64,000 nucleotides of DNA. It comes from JAMDEO01 sp963775295 (lineage in GTDB: Bacteria; Actinomycetota; Thermoleophilia; RBG-16-64-13). Below the pieces are notes generated by a model, which searched no databases, had not been told where the DNA came from, and worked only from the letters and a program-made list of their open reading frames with translations. The stretch lies in NCBI GenBank assembly GCA_963775295.1, contig CAVZIK010000006.1:1364001-1428000 (forward strand). The letters are read 5' to 3'. A program made the translations under genes and the position numbers. Below, one piece after another: positions 27,802 through 36,570 of the stretch; position 1 is the stretch's first letter; every line of letters begins with the position of its first letter.

Positions 27802-29292
27802 TTACGAGCCGGTGTAGGGCTGAATGGTCCCCGAGATCGGGATCTCGGTGTCGGTAACGTTGTCCACGAGCACTAGGTCGAAGCCCTTGCCTGGGTCGTT
27901 CAGCGGATACTTGTCGCTCTTGCGCCACTGACCGAGGACCAGCGGGGACTTGTAGACGTTCTCCACGATGTGGCAGGGCCCGAGTTTCATCGACGCTGCT
28001 CCGGCTATCGGCTCGGTGAAGTCCACCTTGCCAGCAATGGTCATCAAGTTGGTGCCCTTGACGGCCGTCACGATGGCTTCCTTGTCATCCACGCTCGTGG
28101 TCCGCTTGAGAACGTCGGCCGCCCAATCGAAGATCAGGAAGTGCAGCAGAGGCTGCGTCCATTGCTGGTTCTGGGTGGCCTCGAAGTCTGCAGCGAACTC
28201 CTTGCAGGTCTGACCGAGGAAGTCGGATTTGAACGGATGGTTGGGCGACCACCACACCTCGGTGCTCAGGTTGTTGGCGATGCTGCCCAGCGCCTCGACC
28301 GACTGCGGGAATAGCAGCGCCTTGGTGTAGGTGGCTATCTTAGGCGTGTACCCCTGCTGGGCCGCCTGCTTCCAGAAGTTGGTGAAGTCGGGAGGGAGGA
28401 ACAAACCCATACCTACCTCGGCGCCGGCCTTCTTGAATTGAGCTATCTGCGTACTGAAGTCCTCGGAAAGGTCCTGGAACGCACCCGGGTCGACCACCGT
28501 GTAGCCCGCGTTCTGCAAGATAGGGGTATAGAGCGGCCGCAGAGCGTTCCCGTCGGCGTCATTGGGCAACATCATCGAGGCGACTTTGTTCGTCGGGATG
28601 TTTTTCCAGGCATCGACCATGGAAGCGCCGACGTCTTCCGCACCCCAGAACACGTGGTAGGCCCATTTGAGCACGGCGTCCAAGTTGCCCTGAGTCTGCG
28701 ATCCGAGCCAGGCTTCCCAGGGGGTGTCGGTGGTAAGGCAGGGGGTCCCCAGGGCCTCGGCCTGCGAGGATACCGGTGCCGTCGTATCCGGCGTGGACGC
28801 AGCCACGATCAGATCGACCTTGTTGTTGTTGATGAGGTCGCCGGTCACCTGGGCTGCGCGGTTCGAGTCGGACTGGCTGTCCACGAGGGTGATGGTGACC
28901 TTGTGAATCTGGCCGTCACCGCACAGATAGCCGTCGCCAAAGGCCGCGGTAGCCCGGTCGGCGCAGTACTTGTCCGGTACCCCGAACGAGGCGAGCGAGC
29001 CGGTAAGCGGTGCCACGAAGCCGATCTTGACCTCGCGGCCGGTCGCGGCGCTCGCCGAGGTAGTGGTGCTTTGCCCCGCGGTTGTGGTGACCCCGCCGGC
29101 CGTGGTGGTTACACCGGCCGTCGTTGTCGTTGCCGCAGTTCCGCCGCAAGCCGCAAGCAGTCCGCCCATGCCGGCTCCAGCGCCCACCGCGACGCCTGCG
29201 ATTCCGGCGACCTTGAGGAACTCCCGACGGCTGAAGGACCGGCTTTCGAGGTGTTCTGCTTTCTGCTGGTCTTTCTCTTCCTGTTCGTTCAT
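27802..29292 (-). CDS. Tat-exported lipoprotein substrate-binding protein, LivK-like (paralog 3)
   Basis: 496 residues. Tat motif SRREFLK, lipobox LLAAC, Thr-rich linker, then the LivK-type fold (IGFVAPLTGSLASFGVPDKY, LVDSQSDSNRAAQVTGDLIN). Belongs with the two genes at 16-19 kb, but more distant, with an altered second lobe (AYHVFWGAEDVGASMVDAWK). It ends with DTEIPISGTIQPYTGS, close to the C-terminus of paralog 2. No permease is nearby. Located 8.5 kb from the other pair on the same strand. Confidence 0.87.
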   Translation of the reverse strand: MNEQEEKDQQKAEHLESRSFSRREFLKVAGIAGVAVGAGAGMGGLLAACGGTAATTTTAGVTTTAGGVTTTAGQSTTTSASAATGREVKIGFVAPLTGSLASFGVPDKYCADRATAAFGDGYLCGDGQIHKVTITLVDSQSDSNRAAQVTGDLINNNKVDLIVAASTPDTTAPVSSQAEALGTPCLTTDTPWEAWLGSQTQGNLDAVLKWAYHVFWGAEDVGASMVDAWKNIPTNKVASMMLPNDADGNALRPLYTPILQNAGYTVVDPGAFQDLSEDFSTQIAQFKKAGAEVGMGLFLPPDFTNFWKQAAQQGYTPKIATYTKALLFPQSVEALGSIANNLSTEVWWSPNHPFKSDFLGQTCKEFAADFEATQNQQWTQPLLHFLIFDWAADVLKRTTSVDDKEAIVTAVKGTNLMTIAGKVDFTEPIAGAASMKLGPCHIVENVYKSPLVLGQWRKSDKYPLNDPGKGFDLVLVDNVTDTEIPISGTIQPYTGS

Positions 29293-29491
29293 CGCTTCCC
29301 CCTAACGTGTTAACACTGTCGCCCCCACTTGGCCAAGGACCCACACTCCCTCTTGGCCTCGCTTCTGGGCACGCATCTCAATACTGTATCCAGAATCGCG
29401 CCCTAACCAAACCGAACGTTATTCCGCTCTTCCCACAAAGCAATCGCCGGCGACCTGAATTGCTCCGGTCGCCTACCCGGTCGGTCATGCC

Positions 29492-29854
29492 TCATCGAAC
29501 CGCGGTCCCGCTTCGATAGGGCTGGGCGTTCCCAGATGTCTCCGAACACGACATCATTGGTGACGAACACCAGCTTGGGCACAAATCCCCCCAGGGAGTG
29601 CTGTGCGGCGGTTGGTTCTTCTGGTACTCCTTCACGGCGCGTTCCAACAAGAATGGATCGGAACTGGCGAACGCCTCGGCCGTATCCCGGCTGCGGAGGA
29701 TCACCATGCTTCCACCTGCCGGGTCGTTGAGACCTACTCCAACCACCTCGCCGCCAGCAATAAACTCGTCCAGGGGTGCTTTGTGACGGGGACAGATGGC
29801 CATGATCTCTTTGCGAGTCTTTTCCGCGATGCTGCCGATGACGACAAACAACAT
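29492..29854 (-). CDS. YciI-like protein with a frame-shifted tail
   Basis: 120 residues; AAAAGGAGGGGG lies just upstream of ATG 29854. Residues 1-78 are a YCII-type small dimer domain (MLFVVIGSIAEKTRKEI, EFIAGGEVVGVGLND, SDPFLLERAVKEYQ), related to the gene at 40079. The usual domain ends with about 85-90 residues; from KNQPPHSTPWG on the sequence is unrelated. Over 29498-29600 another frame encodes a fragment of a carboxymuconolactone decarboxylase (see that entry), so the tail is a product of a deletion junction. The role of YCII proteins is mostly unknown. Confidence 0.6.
   Translation of the reverse strand: MLFVVIGSIAEKTRKEIMAICPRHKAPLDEFIAGGEVVGVGLNDPAGGSMVILRSRDTAEAFASSDPFLLERAVKEYQKNQPPHSTPWGDLCPSWCSSPMMSCSETSGNAQPYRSGTAVR
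29498..29600 (-). pseudogene. Carboxymuconolactone decarboxylase relic
   Basis: In a frame different from the YciI gene the minus strand reads FVPKLVFVTNDVVFGDIWERPALSKRDR, printed here in part. FGD-W-RP-LS-RDRS is the hallmark of the carboxymuconolactone decarboxylase (AhpD-like) family. It breaks off right after, without the CxxC-bearing part. The upstream part of that gene is missing as well; it was joined to the YciI gene by a deletion. Confidence 0.6.
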
Positions 29855-29900
29855 CCGTTCCCCCTCCTTTTGCTATTTCCCTCCTCATCCCTCGCCCGAC

Positions 29901-31181
29901 CTACGCTGGTTCTCCACTCTCCTCCGCCATCGGATCATCCTCCGGGTCGCCGCCCGCCTTGACGAAGTCGAGCGTCCCCGCGCGGCGGATGTAGACGACG
30001 CCCGCCACTACCCCTACTGCGCAAAGACCGGCCATTATCATCACCATGGCGGGCACGCTCAGCAACTCGGCCAGTTGTCCCATCGCGTAGGCGCCGATGG
30101 GCGTGGTTCCCACGAAGAGAAGAGCGTAGATTCCCATTACCCTTCCGCGCATGTTCCCTGGCACCGCCAGTTGTAGGCGAGTGTTCGCCGTGGTCATGAA
30201 CAGGACTCCCATGAACCCCATGCCGAACATGAGGAGGCCGCTCACCGGGATTGACCGGGAGAGCCCCACGGCGGCAAGCATTACAACGAAGACGCCGGCG
30301 GAGACGAGCAGGAGACGCTGGGTCGGCCTGCCCCGATAGGCGACGAACAGGCCGGCCACGACGGCCCCGATGCCCATGAAGGTAGTGAGTAGCGCCAGAG
30401 TGGTGGCTCCAGCACCGAGTATGTACTTGGTCACGAGCGGGGTGAGGGTGGTGAAGTTGTATCCGAACGCCCCGATGGTGCCCATGACAATCAAAATGAC
30501 CATCACATGAGGAGAGGAGCGGGCGTAGCTAAGGCCCGCGGTCAGCTGCCTGAGCGCTGGCTCCCGGGGTGGACGCGGAACCAGGTGGAGTTCGCTCACC
30601 CGCATGACTAAGAGCGCGATGATGAGGGCCAGGAAACTGGCAGCGTTCAGGTAGAAGCAGGCGGCAAAACCGACTGCGGCGAGAACCCCGCCACCGACGG
30701 CGGGTCCGACGATGCGGGCGGCGTTGAACTGGATGGAATTGAGGGCGATAGCATTGGAGAGGTCTTTCGTTCCCACCATCTCCGGGACAAACGCCTGCCG
30801 AGTAGGGCCTTCGACTGCATCGATCATCCCGCGCACAGCCGCCAGCCCGTAGATGATCACCACAGCGATCAGCCCGGTGTTGGTCAGCACCGCGAGGGCG
30901 AGGGCCACGACGAGCTGGCCCACCTCGCAGTAGAGGATCGCCGCGCGCTTCCGGAACCTGTCGGCGAGTACTCCGCCGTAGAGTGATAAGAAGAGGGAGG
31001 GGAGAAAGCGGATGGCGATCAGCAAGCCGAGAGCGGCTGGCGACTTGGTGAGGCTAAGGACCAGCCAACCGAGGGCAAGATCCTGCATCCAGGTGCCGGC
31101 CAGAGAGACGAACTGGCCGAACCAGAAGAGCCGGTAGTTGCGGTTGCGCAGCGAGCGGAATGCATGGAAGAGGCTGCTCAT
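29901..31181 (-). CDS. MFS transporter, EntS-like (MFS_3)
   Basis: 426 residues from ATG 31181 (MSSLFHAFRSLRNRNYRLFWFGQ), a typical MFS_3 start. Twelve helices; GGVLADRFRKR is motif A after helix 2. The family includes enterobactin exporter EntS and many uncharacterised exporters. An open frame continues to 31394 but without coding character. Ends 47 bases upstream of the YciI gene's start (both on the minus strand). Confidence 0.85.
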   Translation of the reverse strand: MSSLFHAFRSLRNRNYRLFWFGQFVSLAGTWMQDLALGWLVLSLTKSPAALGLLIAIRFLPSLFLSLYGGVLADRFRKRAAILYCEVGQLVVALALAVLTNTGLIAVVIIYGLAAVRGMIDAVEGPTRQAFVPEMVGTKDLSNAIALNSIQFNAARIVGPAVGGGVLAAVGFAACFYLNAASFLALIIALLVMRVSELHLVPRPPREPALRQLTAGLSYARSSPHVMVILIVMGTIGAFGYNFTTLTPLVTKYILGAGATTLALLTTFMGIGAVVAGLFVAYRGRPTQRLLLVSAGVFVVMLAAVGLSRSIPVSGLLMFGMGFMGVLFMTTANTRLQLAVPGNMRGRVMGIYALLFVGTTPIGAYAMGQLAELLSVPAMVMIMAGLCAVGVVAGVVYIRRAGTLDFVKAGGDPEDDPMAEESGEPA

Positions 31182-31521
31182 CAACCAGGAGTATACCCGC
31201 GGCCGCCCCGTCCCTGAGTGCATCGTTGTCCTTCTGGGTCCATTGCCTGCTGTCGAGCTTCCCCCCCCAATTGCTCCAAACTCGCCCGCATGATGCGAAA
31301 GCTTGTGGCCCAAGGACCAGGCCTGGACTCGAGGAAGGCGGCTGTGACGAGATGTGATGCGGAATCTGGCGACGGCCCGGGAGTTACCGGCCACAGTGTC
31401 GCCCGGCTACCTCGGGCGCTATATTCATAGCACTCGATATCAGCAATCGGCCTCTGCCGCAGTTTTCAACAACCCGTGCCATGGCCCGCTTGCGGACACG
31501 AAGCACAGAAAGGGCGAAACA
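31182..31521. other. Intergenic region
   Basis: 340 bases between divergent genes. Nothing recognisable beyond an AT-richer stretch near 31420-31460 that could hold a promoter for the flavoprotein gene. Confidence 0.35.
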
Positions 31522-32142
31522 ATGCAGGTACTCATGATCAACGGTAGTCCCCACGAGAAGGGCTGCACGTACACGGCGCTTTCGGAGGTTGCCGGGCAGC
31601 TCGAGAAAGAGGGTATTGAGACGAACATCTTCCATATCGGAAACAAGGCGGTAAGGGGATGTGTCGGTTGTCACGGCTGCGGCGAGAGTGGGTACTGCGT
31701 TTTTGAGGATGACCTCGTCAACGCGTGTATTGATCTAGCCAAGGAAGCCGATGGAATCGTCGTCGGCTCGCCCGTCTATTACGCCGGTCCCGACGGCTCT
31801 CTCTGCGCATTCCTGGACCGGATGTTCTTCAGAAAGAACGCGCGATACGCTTACAAGCCGGCGGCGGTCGTCCTGAACTGTCGCCGTGGCGGCGCTAGTG
31901 CCGCGTTCGACCGGCTCAACAAGTACTTCACGGTCTCGAGCATGCCCATGGTCTCCTCACAGTATTGGAACGCGACCCATGGGCTCACGCCCGAAGAAGT
32001 AAGACAGGATCTCGAGGGGATGCAGACCATGAGGACCCTCGGCCGAAATATGGCATGGTTGCTTAAGTGCATCGACGCGGCGAAAGACACGGTCCCCTAT
32101 CCCGAAGCCGAGCCGTGGGTGATGACCAATTTCATTCGGTAG
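31522..32142 (+). CDS. Iron-sulfur flavoprotein, NADPH-dependent FMN reductase family
   Basis: 206 residues. The flavodoxin-like start is MQVLMINGSPHEKGCTYTAL, with the phosphate-binding SPHEKG loop for FMN; the compact Cys motif CVGCHGCGESGYC (51-63) is the 4Fe-4S ligand set of archaeal and bacterial iron-sulfur flavoproteins; GSPVYYAGPDGSLCAFLDR follows. Such proteins pass electrons between ferredoxin and small oxidants. ATG at 31522 preceded by AAAGGGCGA. The C-terminal half of the family is a helical add-on and is present here. Not in an operon. Confidence 0.85.
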   Translation: MQVLMINGSPHEKGCTYTALSEVAGQLEKEGIETNIFHIGNKAVRGCVGCHGCGESGYCVFEDDLVNACIDLAKEADGIVVGSPVYYAGPDGSLCAFLDRMFFRKNARYAYKPAAVVLNCRRGGASAAFDRLNKYFTVSSMPMVSSQYWNATHGLTPEEVRQDLEGMQTMRTLGRNMAWLLKCIDAAKDTVPYPEAEPWVMTNFIR

Positions 32143-32233
32143 CAAGGCCTTTCTGGATGATGACAGTTGAGCATCGTGAAAATCATAGTGTCGGTGGTCA
32201 GAACGGGATCCCTTCGGGATGGTCAAAAGGGGG

Positions 32234-33541
32234 CTAGGGAAGGTTAGCCGGCGCTGTGGCGACGAAGATGCCACGCCCCGGGAAACTTGTCGGATCAGAA
32301 TTGCGCCGCGACCACACGACGTGCCCGCCGTTGACAACTGGCGGCTGATCGGACTGCTGGCCTTCTGTCAATTGCGTGGTTGGCCCATCGGCAAGATCTC
32401 GGACCATGAGAACTTCTCCTCCCGGGGGGATGGGAAAGGAGTACCGCAGCCAGGACACGCGGCCGCCGTCGATGCTCGGCCACGTACCGCCTAGACCGAG
32501 ATCGATGGTTTTGCCGGTCTTGGTGTCATAGACTCGCACCTCGGTGCCCGTCTCATTTTCTCCACGGTTCCAGGCAACATATCGGCCGTCGCTTTGAAGC
32601 TCGGGGTTGAAGGGGCCGAACGTGTCAATGACCTTCTTAACGCCTGTGCCCAGGCGGTAGGCGACTAAGGTGGTCCGCTCGCCGATGCGCCCTGTCCAGG
32701 CCAGAATGTCGCCATTCACGACTATGGACTCCCCATTTTGCTGGGAGTCCTGGAGGACCTTCTTGGTCTCTGCGCTTGCCAGATCGTACAGGTAGATCTC
32801 ATTTAAGCCCGGTCCGCCGGCCCAGGCGATGTGCTGGCTGTCGATGTCAAAGCAGAGAAGGCCGTACGCGGCGTCGATCGTCTGGAGCGAGCCGACGGCC
32901 GGGTCGTAGAGATAGAGCTGCGAGTCGTGGAGCTGCCTGGCCTCCTCCCAGGCCAGCCGATTGCCGACCACTCGCCAAGAGGTCACGGTCTGATGAGGAG
33001 TGAACTGCTTGGTTTCCCCGGTTATCAGGTTGCGAAGGTAGATGTCGCCGGTGTTGTAGCCCTTCATCCATGCCGCCCACTCGCCGGATATCTGTACCTG
33101 CACTTGCTCCAGGTAGGTCACGGGGGGATTGTCCGTCAACTGCGTAACCTTGCCGGTTGGAATGTCGTAGAGAAAGACCTGCGGCGCCGTGTCGTAGAGC
33201 GCGCTATAGAGGACGCGCTCGCCATCCACAGCCACACTCGGCTCGAACATTGGCGGCGACGGCCGACTGATTGCCCCGTTGGACTGGTCGGCGGTGTCAC
33301 TCTGCGCGAGTTCGTCAAGCATCTTGTCTGTGCCTGGAATGAGGACGACCCTCCAGCCATCGGGGGCAGGCACCGTTTGAGCCAGGAGCGTAGACGAACT
33401 CGTCATCGACGCTGTCGGTTCCTGTATCGATGGATCTGTGGTGGAAGAAGCGGTAATGGGGCTGGGGGTCCCACACCCGGCAACAAGCAAGCTCATCACC
33501 GCTAGGGCAACCGAAACAGCGGCTAGGCAGCTACGTTTCAA
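32234..33541 (-). CDS. Lipoprotein with TolB-like beta-propeller
   Basis: 435 residues, lipobox LLVAGC, Ser/Thr-rich linker (residues 25-55), then repeated WD/TolB-like blades: VFLYDIPTGKVTQLTDN, IYLRNLITGETKQFT, LYLYDPAVGSLQTI, IYLYDLASAETKKVL, VRVYDTKTGKTIDLG, each followed by a W/HIAWAGG-type strand. About seven blades. It resembles the periplasmic-domain repeats of TolB and DPP-IV and probably binds a protein or peptidoglycan-linked partner outside the cell. Short GGATCCC/GGGAT element near 32207 may be a weak terminator. Confidence 0.8.
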   Translation of the reverse strand: MKRSCLAAVSVALAVMSLLVAGCGTPSPITASSTTDPSIQEPTASMTSSSTLLAQTVPAPDGWRVVLIPGTDKMLDELAQSDTADQSNGAISRPSPPMFEPSVAVDGERVLYSALYDTAPQVFLYDIPTGKVTQLTDNPPVTYLEQVQVQISGEWAAWMKGYNTGDIYLRNLITGETKQFTPHQTVTSWRVVGNRLAWEEARQLHDSQLYLYDPAVGSLQTIDAAYGLLCFDIDSQHIAWAGGPGLNEIYLYDLASAETKKVLQDSQQNGESIVVNGDILAWTGRIGERTTLVAYRLGTGVKKVIDTFGPFNPELQSDGRYVAWNRGENETGTEVRVYDTKTGKTIDLGLGGTWPSIDGGRVSWLRYSFPIPPGGEVLMVRDLADGPTTQLTEGQQSDQPPVVNGGHVVWSRRNSDPTSFPGRGIFVATAPANLP

Positions 33542-33919
33542 CCCCCCTCCTCAGACCGCTGGGCATCCAGCCAATATCGACTGCGTCTCACAACTGCTCG
33601 TTTCCTCAAGGAGTCAAAGCGACGGCGCCCAACGCTGATGTTTTCGTCTATGTCTTGCTTCATCATATGTCCGGCAGGGGCGAAATTGTGCCGTCACCGG
33701 AGCTAATTAGGGTGACGGCGGAGTGAGCCTGTATCCCGATGAGCCGTGACCTCCAATACCGCCCAGGAGAAAGAATGCCAAGAACGAAACCACGAGGTAG
33801 GCCCCGGCAATGGCCCATACCCAACGCCTGTGGGTCCGGCAGACCCGGACCCCTACGCTGTGGGCGGGGACGGACTGTCGAGGTTATCGCGACCCTTGAG
33901 CGGCCTAGCCTCCAACAGC
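33542..33919. other. Region with decayed sequence upstream of lipoprotein
   Basis: The start (33577-33610) resembles 25408-25445. On the minus strand, 33731-33838 can be read as a fragment with one membrane helix (WVWAIAGAYLVVSFLAFFLLGG) that has no start codon; the motif ATCATATGTCCG at 33662 recurs at 5503. No intact gene. Confidence 0.35.
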
Positions 33920-33995
33920 CTGCTAGCCTGCCATGAAATCACGGGAGACTTATCGCCGACCGACCAATTGTGGCCGAATGGATCACGGAAGCTGG
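33920..33995 (-). pseudogene. VOC-family gene fragment
   Basis: Minus-strand translation has SFRDPFGHNWSVGDKSP, identical in style to the last part of the intact VOC gene at 51958-52392, and the DNA matches 51961-52055 closely (ACTTATCGCCGACCGACCA in both). Only the C-terminal 25 residues remain, followed directly by the DUF5946 gene. Relic of the duplicated module. Confidence 0.65.
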
Positions 33996-34059
33996 GACGG
34001 CGACAGTCGCGGCCACCCATCCTCGCACTCGCCTTTGAAGCCGTCGGATCCCGAGGCCG

Positions 34060-34500
34060 CTATTGGCTCGGCCGCCCGCTCTCGAGCGCGGCTTCCTCGA
34101 ACAGTCTTGCTACCTGCCCGTGACTCTCCCGGTAGGCATTCCAAACGGATCGGCACCACTCCTCGATGGCGGCGTCCCTCTCCGCGCCAGGGGGAGCCGC
34201 AAGAACGTCGGAGACGCTTACGTCTCCCCGATACTCGGGAAGCTTGAAGGTCGGCCACGTCCTCTTGCCTCGGGCCAATTGGGTGTGGGCCCGCTGCACC
34301 TGTCTGCCGGTATACCCCTTCTCGATATGGAGGTAGAGACCGATGAGGGCAAACGCGAGTCGGATCGGCTTGGTCTTCGCAGTGGCCCGTTGGGCGCCAA
34401 AAGCATCGACAATGAATTGATGGACGAAGTCCGGCTGGGGATGGTTGAGGGTGTAGTAGGAAAGGTTGTGGTAGAGGTCCCGTTCTGGTTGTTCAGTCAC
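34060..34500 (-). CDS. DUF5946 family protein (copy 1)
   Basis: 146 residues, beginning MTEQPERDLYHNLSYYTLNH. Central blocks KPIRLAFALIGLYLHIEKGYTGRQVQ and the C-terminal WCRSVWNAYRESHGQVARLFEEA match the DUF5946 family; the function is unknown. Almost the same protein is encoded at 53467-53907 (about 90% identical), with conserved flanks. A third, partial copy is at 52590-52680. It lies between a VOC fragment and an integrase fragment, so the copies moved as a module. Confidence 0.7.
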   Translation of the reverse strand: MTEQPERDLYHNLSYYTLNHPQPDFVHQFIVDAFGAQRATAKTKPIRLAFALIGLYLHIEKGYTGRQVQRAHTQLARGKRTWPTFKLPEYRGDVSVSDVLAAPPGAERDAAIEEWCRSVWNAYRESHGQVARLFEEAALESGRPSQ

Positions 34501-34563
34501 TGAACTGCGATGCCTCCTGCCAAGAAGTGGCGGTTGGCTGCCACCCGGATAGTAAGCGAGCCT

Positions 34564-34636
34564 ATCAGACCCCGATCGCCTCCGCCACCTTGCTTCAGCC
34601 TAAATCCTCCTGGCCCTCCAGGCGGCGTAGGTAGAC
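34564..34636 (-). pseudogene. Tyrosine integrase C-terminal fragment
   Basis: Minus-strand reading STTVYLRRLEGQEDLG followed by a stop; the intact gene at 53970-54911 has the same residues around its catalytic Tyr. Trp of the intact protein is a TGA stop here. The DNA continues with the same GTGGCGGAGGCGATCGGGGTC end. Only about 25 codons of the integrase remain. Confidence 0.7.
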
Positions 34637-35062
34637 CGTGGTCGAGCGGCTGGGTTCGCTGTGGCACGTTCTTGCTTCCACGGGCATGCGTCGGGTGGTA
34701 GGCCCTTGGTCTCCGGTGGGCGGACGTCGACTTGGACGGCGGAAACAGAGCCGACTCCGCCATCCATGTGAGGCAGGCTCTTGTGTCCACTGGCTACAAG
34801 GTTTCGTGCTGGGGGCCAAAGACTCAGCGAGGCCGGCACCATCGGACTTGACCTAGGGACGGTATCAGTCCTGAGGGGGTGGCGTGACCAGCAGGGGGCG
34901 GAGGCCAAGGATTCGGGCGAGGATATGCACCCGAAGGTGGTGTCGGACCGTCTGGGCCATAGCACCGTGGGTTTGACGCTCGACGTCTGCTTCCACTGCA
35001 TGCCCGCTGTCGCCCGGGACGCTGCCGAGAAGATAGTCACTCTCGTATCTGGCGCTGAGTAG
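34636..35062 (+). pseudogene. Second integrase, broken by frameshifts and a stop
   Basis: Three reading frames together form the end of a tyrosine integrase: RLGSLWHVLASTGMRR (34644-34700, normally TGMRRGE), LGLRWADVDLDGG and HVRQALVSTGYKV (34705-34850, ends in a stop TGA), and MHPKVVSDRLGHSTVGLT (34926-34980), which carries the conserved Lys/His motif HPKVVxxRLGH; the last catalytic Tyr is replaced (LDVCFHC where homologues have LDxYSH). Homologues have about 400 residues. Different family branch from the integrase at 53970. Confidence 0.65.
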
Positions 35063-35266
35063 GCGTGACCCGCGGGGATGGCTAACGGGGCCGGGCCACT
35101 AGGCGCCCCTCTTCGGCGGCTCCTCGTGTTCCCTATCGGTCCATGCTCACAATAGGAGTCCAGGAGCGCCGAGAAATAGGTCTGAACAGGACGAACATCC
35201 GGAGCGAGTTGAAGGCCGCCCGCCCCGGATATCCAGGCCGATTTCCCGGTTGTCTGAGGGGTGGTT

Positions 35267-35803
35267 CTACCCAGGTTGGACTCCCCAAGATAGGTCGAAG
35301 CTGCCGCTTGTTTCCAGGCCCGTAACCACTATCACGTAGGACCCAGTCTGCCCAGCGACCACGGTCTTAGCGCCGTTTGTGTGTTGATCGTCTGGGACGT
35401 TTACCCGCCAAAGGTCGTTACCGGTCGGGTCTTTGACCTCGATGGAGAGACTGCCCTTGGTCACGGTCGCCGCATAGTCGACATCAAGCGCCCCGCCCTT
35501 CTCGATGGTCACTTCTTTGCGAACGAGGCCGACGAAGGTGCGGTAGCTGTGTTTAATGTGCGCCGGCCGGTCGAATCCAGAGGAGAACACGAACCGGTTA
35601 GGTCCGCTACCTGACCCTCCGGCGAAGCCTACCGTCACCACTGCACCGGCAATGGCAAGCACAATGACAGCCCCAAGGGCGATGAGCAAAGGCTTCCGCC
35701 TCAGCGTCCTGGCAACTTCTCGGCTCTGGACGGTGATGGGTGCCTGATATTGATCCGACTGGCTTGGCACGGACCGTCCTTGCTTTGTCGAGTTATCATT
35801 CAA
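35267..35803 (-). CDS. Single-pass membrane protein with extracellular beta domain
   Basis: 178 residues. N-terminal 35 residues are cytoplasmic and polar, one helix about 38-62 (LLIALGAVIVLAIAGAVVTVGFAGG), then an outer domain of about 110 residues with alternating strands (VTKGSLSIEVKDPTGNDLWRV, TVVAGQTGSYVIVVTGLETSGSFDLSW), similar to the bacterial pre-peptidase C-terminal fold. No enzyme motif. ATG 35803 is preceded by GGAGG. Not in an operon. Confidence 0.55.
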   Translation of the reverse strand: MNDNSTKQGRSVPSQSDQYQAPITVQSREVARTLRRKPLLIALGAVIVLAIAGAVVTVGFAGGSGSGPNRFVFSSGFDRPAHIKHSYRTFVGLVRKEVTIEKGGALDVDYAATVTKGSLSIEVKDPTGNDLWRVNVPDDQHTNGAKTVVAGQTGSYVIVVTGLETSGSFDLSWGVQPG

Positions 35804-36146
35804 TTACGCCTCCCTTTTCTGCAACTGACCTGAGCCCGCGATCGGGCGTAGGCCAAGGTTATGCCAAGCTGTTTCGACCATCACCCGGGACCTGACCCGT
35901 TCTTCCCCTGGTCAGTTGGGTAGTTCAAGCAGGCGTACAGGGCTTCGAATAACAGAAGGGTTGGTTTCGTCGCTCAGGAAACACTGACCTACGCGACGCT
36001 TCGTTCGGCTTTGAGCAAGTGATGTTGCCGACGCTAGCTACGAGCACCAGCCGAACGCAGGGCTCTGCGGAACCACTCGATTCGACAGACGTGATCTGGC
36101 CACGCCTGACTTGGTTTTGATGCTGGCCCTCTGCTCGTGGAAGCAC
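35804..36146. other. Intergenic region
   Basis: 343 bases without a gene. It holds the ribosome site of the minus-strand gene at 35803; nothing else is clear until the promoter at 36147. Confidence 0.4.
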
Positions 36147-36176
36147 TTGACATCTAATACTGACAGGTGTAAGAAT
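36147..36176 (+). promoter_or_regulatory. Sigma-70-type promoter of ArsR-like gene
   Basis: TTGACA (36147-36152), 17-base spacer, TAAGAAT (36170-36176), 11 bases before the ATG of the regulator, so the mRNA is close to leaderless. The spacer contains TACTGACAGG, a possible operator half, but no full palindrome. Confidence 0.55.
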
Positions 36177-36186
36177 AGCATGACAC

Positions 36187-36567
36187 ATGAAAGATGACCG
36201 ACAACATGATCAAAGCTTCCGCACCGGTGATGAGCTTCTGGGCACGTTGACTGCGTTGGCCAACCCGCATCGGTTGCGGATCATCGCGGTCCTACTCCCC
36301 GGGCGGGAGTACGTCAGCGAACTGGCGCGGAGGATTGGAATGAGCCGCCCACTCCTGCACATGCACCTGAAGCGGCTACAGGCAGCGGGGCTTGTTAACA
36401 GTGAGCTTGAGCTATCCAAAGACGGAAAGGCCGTCAGATACTTCGAGGTAACACCGTTCGCCATCTGGCTCACGCCGGAAGTCGTGGCCACGGCGGCGGC
36501 TACCTTGAGTGACGAGACTGGCAACGGGGAAAGCCAAGGCCGTGAGCGGCCGGAAAGTGATGGGTGA
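36187..36567 (+). CDS. ArsR-type winged-helix regulator
   Basis: 126 residues. The winged-helix part (residues 15-80) has LTALANPHRLRIIAVLLPG, YVSELARRIGMSRPLLHMHLKRLQAAGLV and the wing SKDGKAVRYFEVT, as in the ArsR/SmtB and PadR-like families. No Cys of the metal-site type is present, so it may not sense metal. It starts 4 bases upstream of a small membrane gene, and the two likely form an operon. Confidence 0.8.
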   Translation: MKDDRQHDQSFRTGDELLGTLTALANPHRLRIIAVLLPGREYVSELARRIGMSRPLLHMHLKRLQAAGLVNSELELSKDGKAVRYFEVTPFAIWLTPEVVATAAATLSDETGNGESQGRERPESDG

Positions 36568-36570
36568 GGC

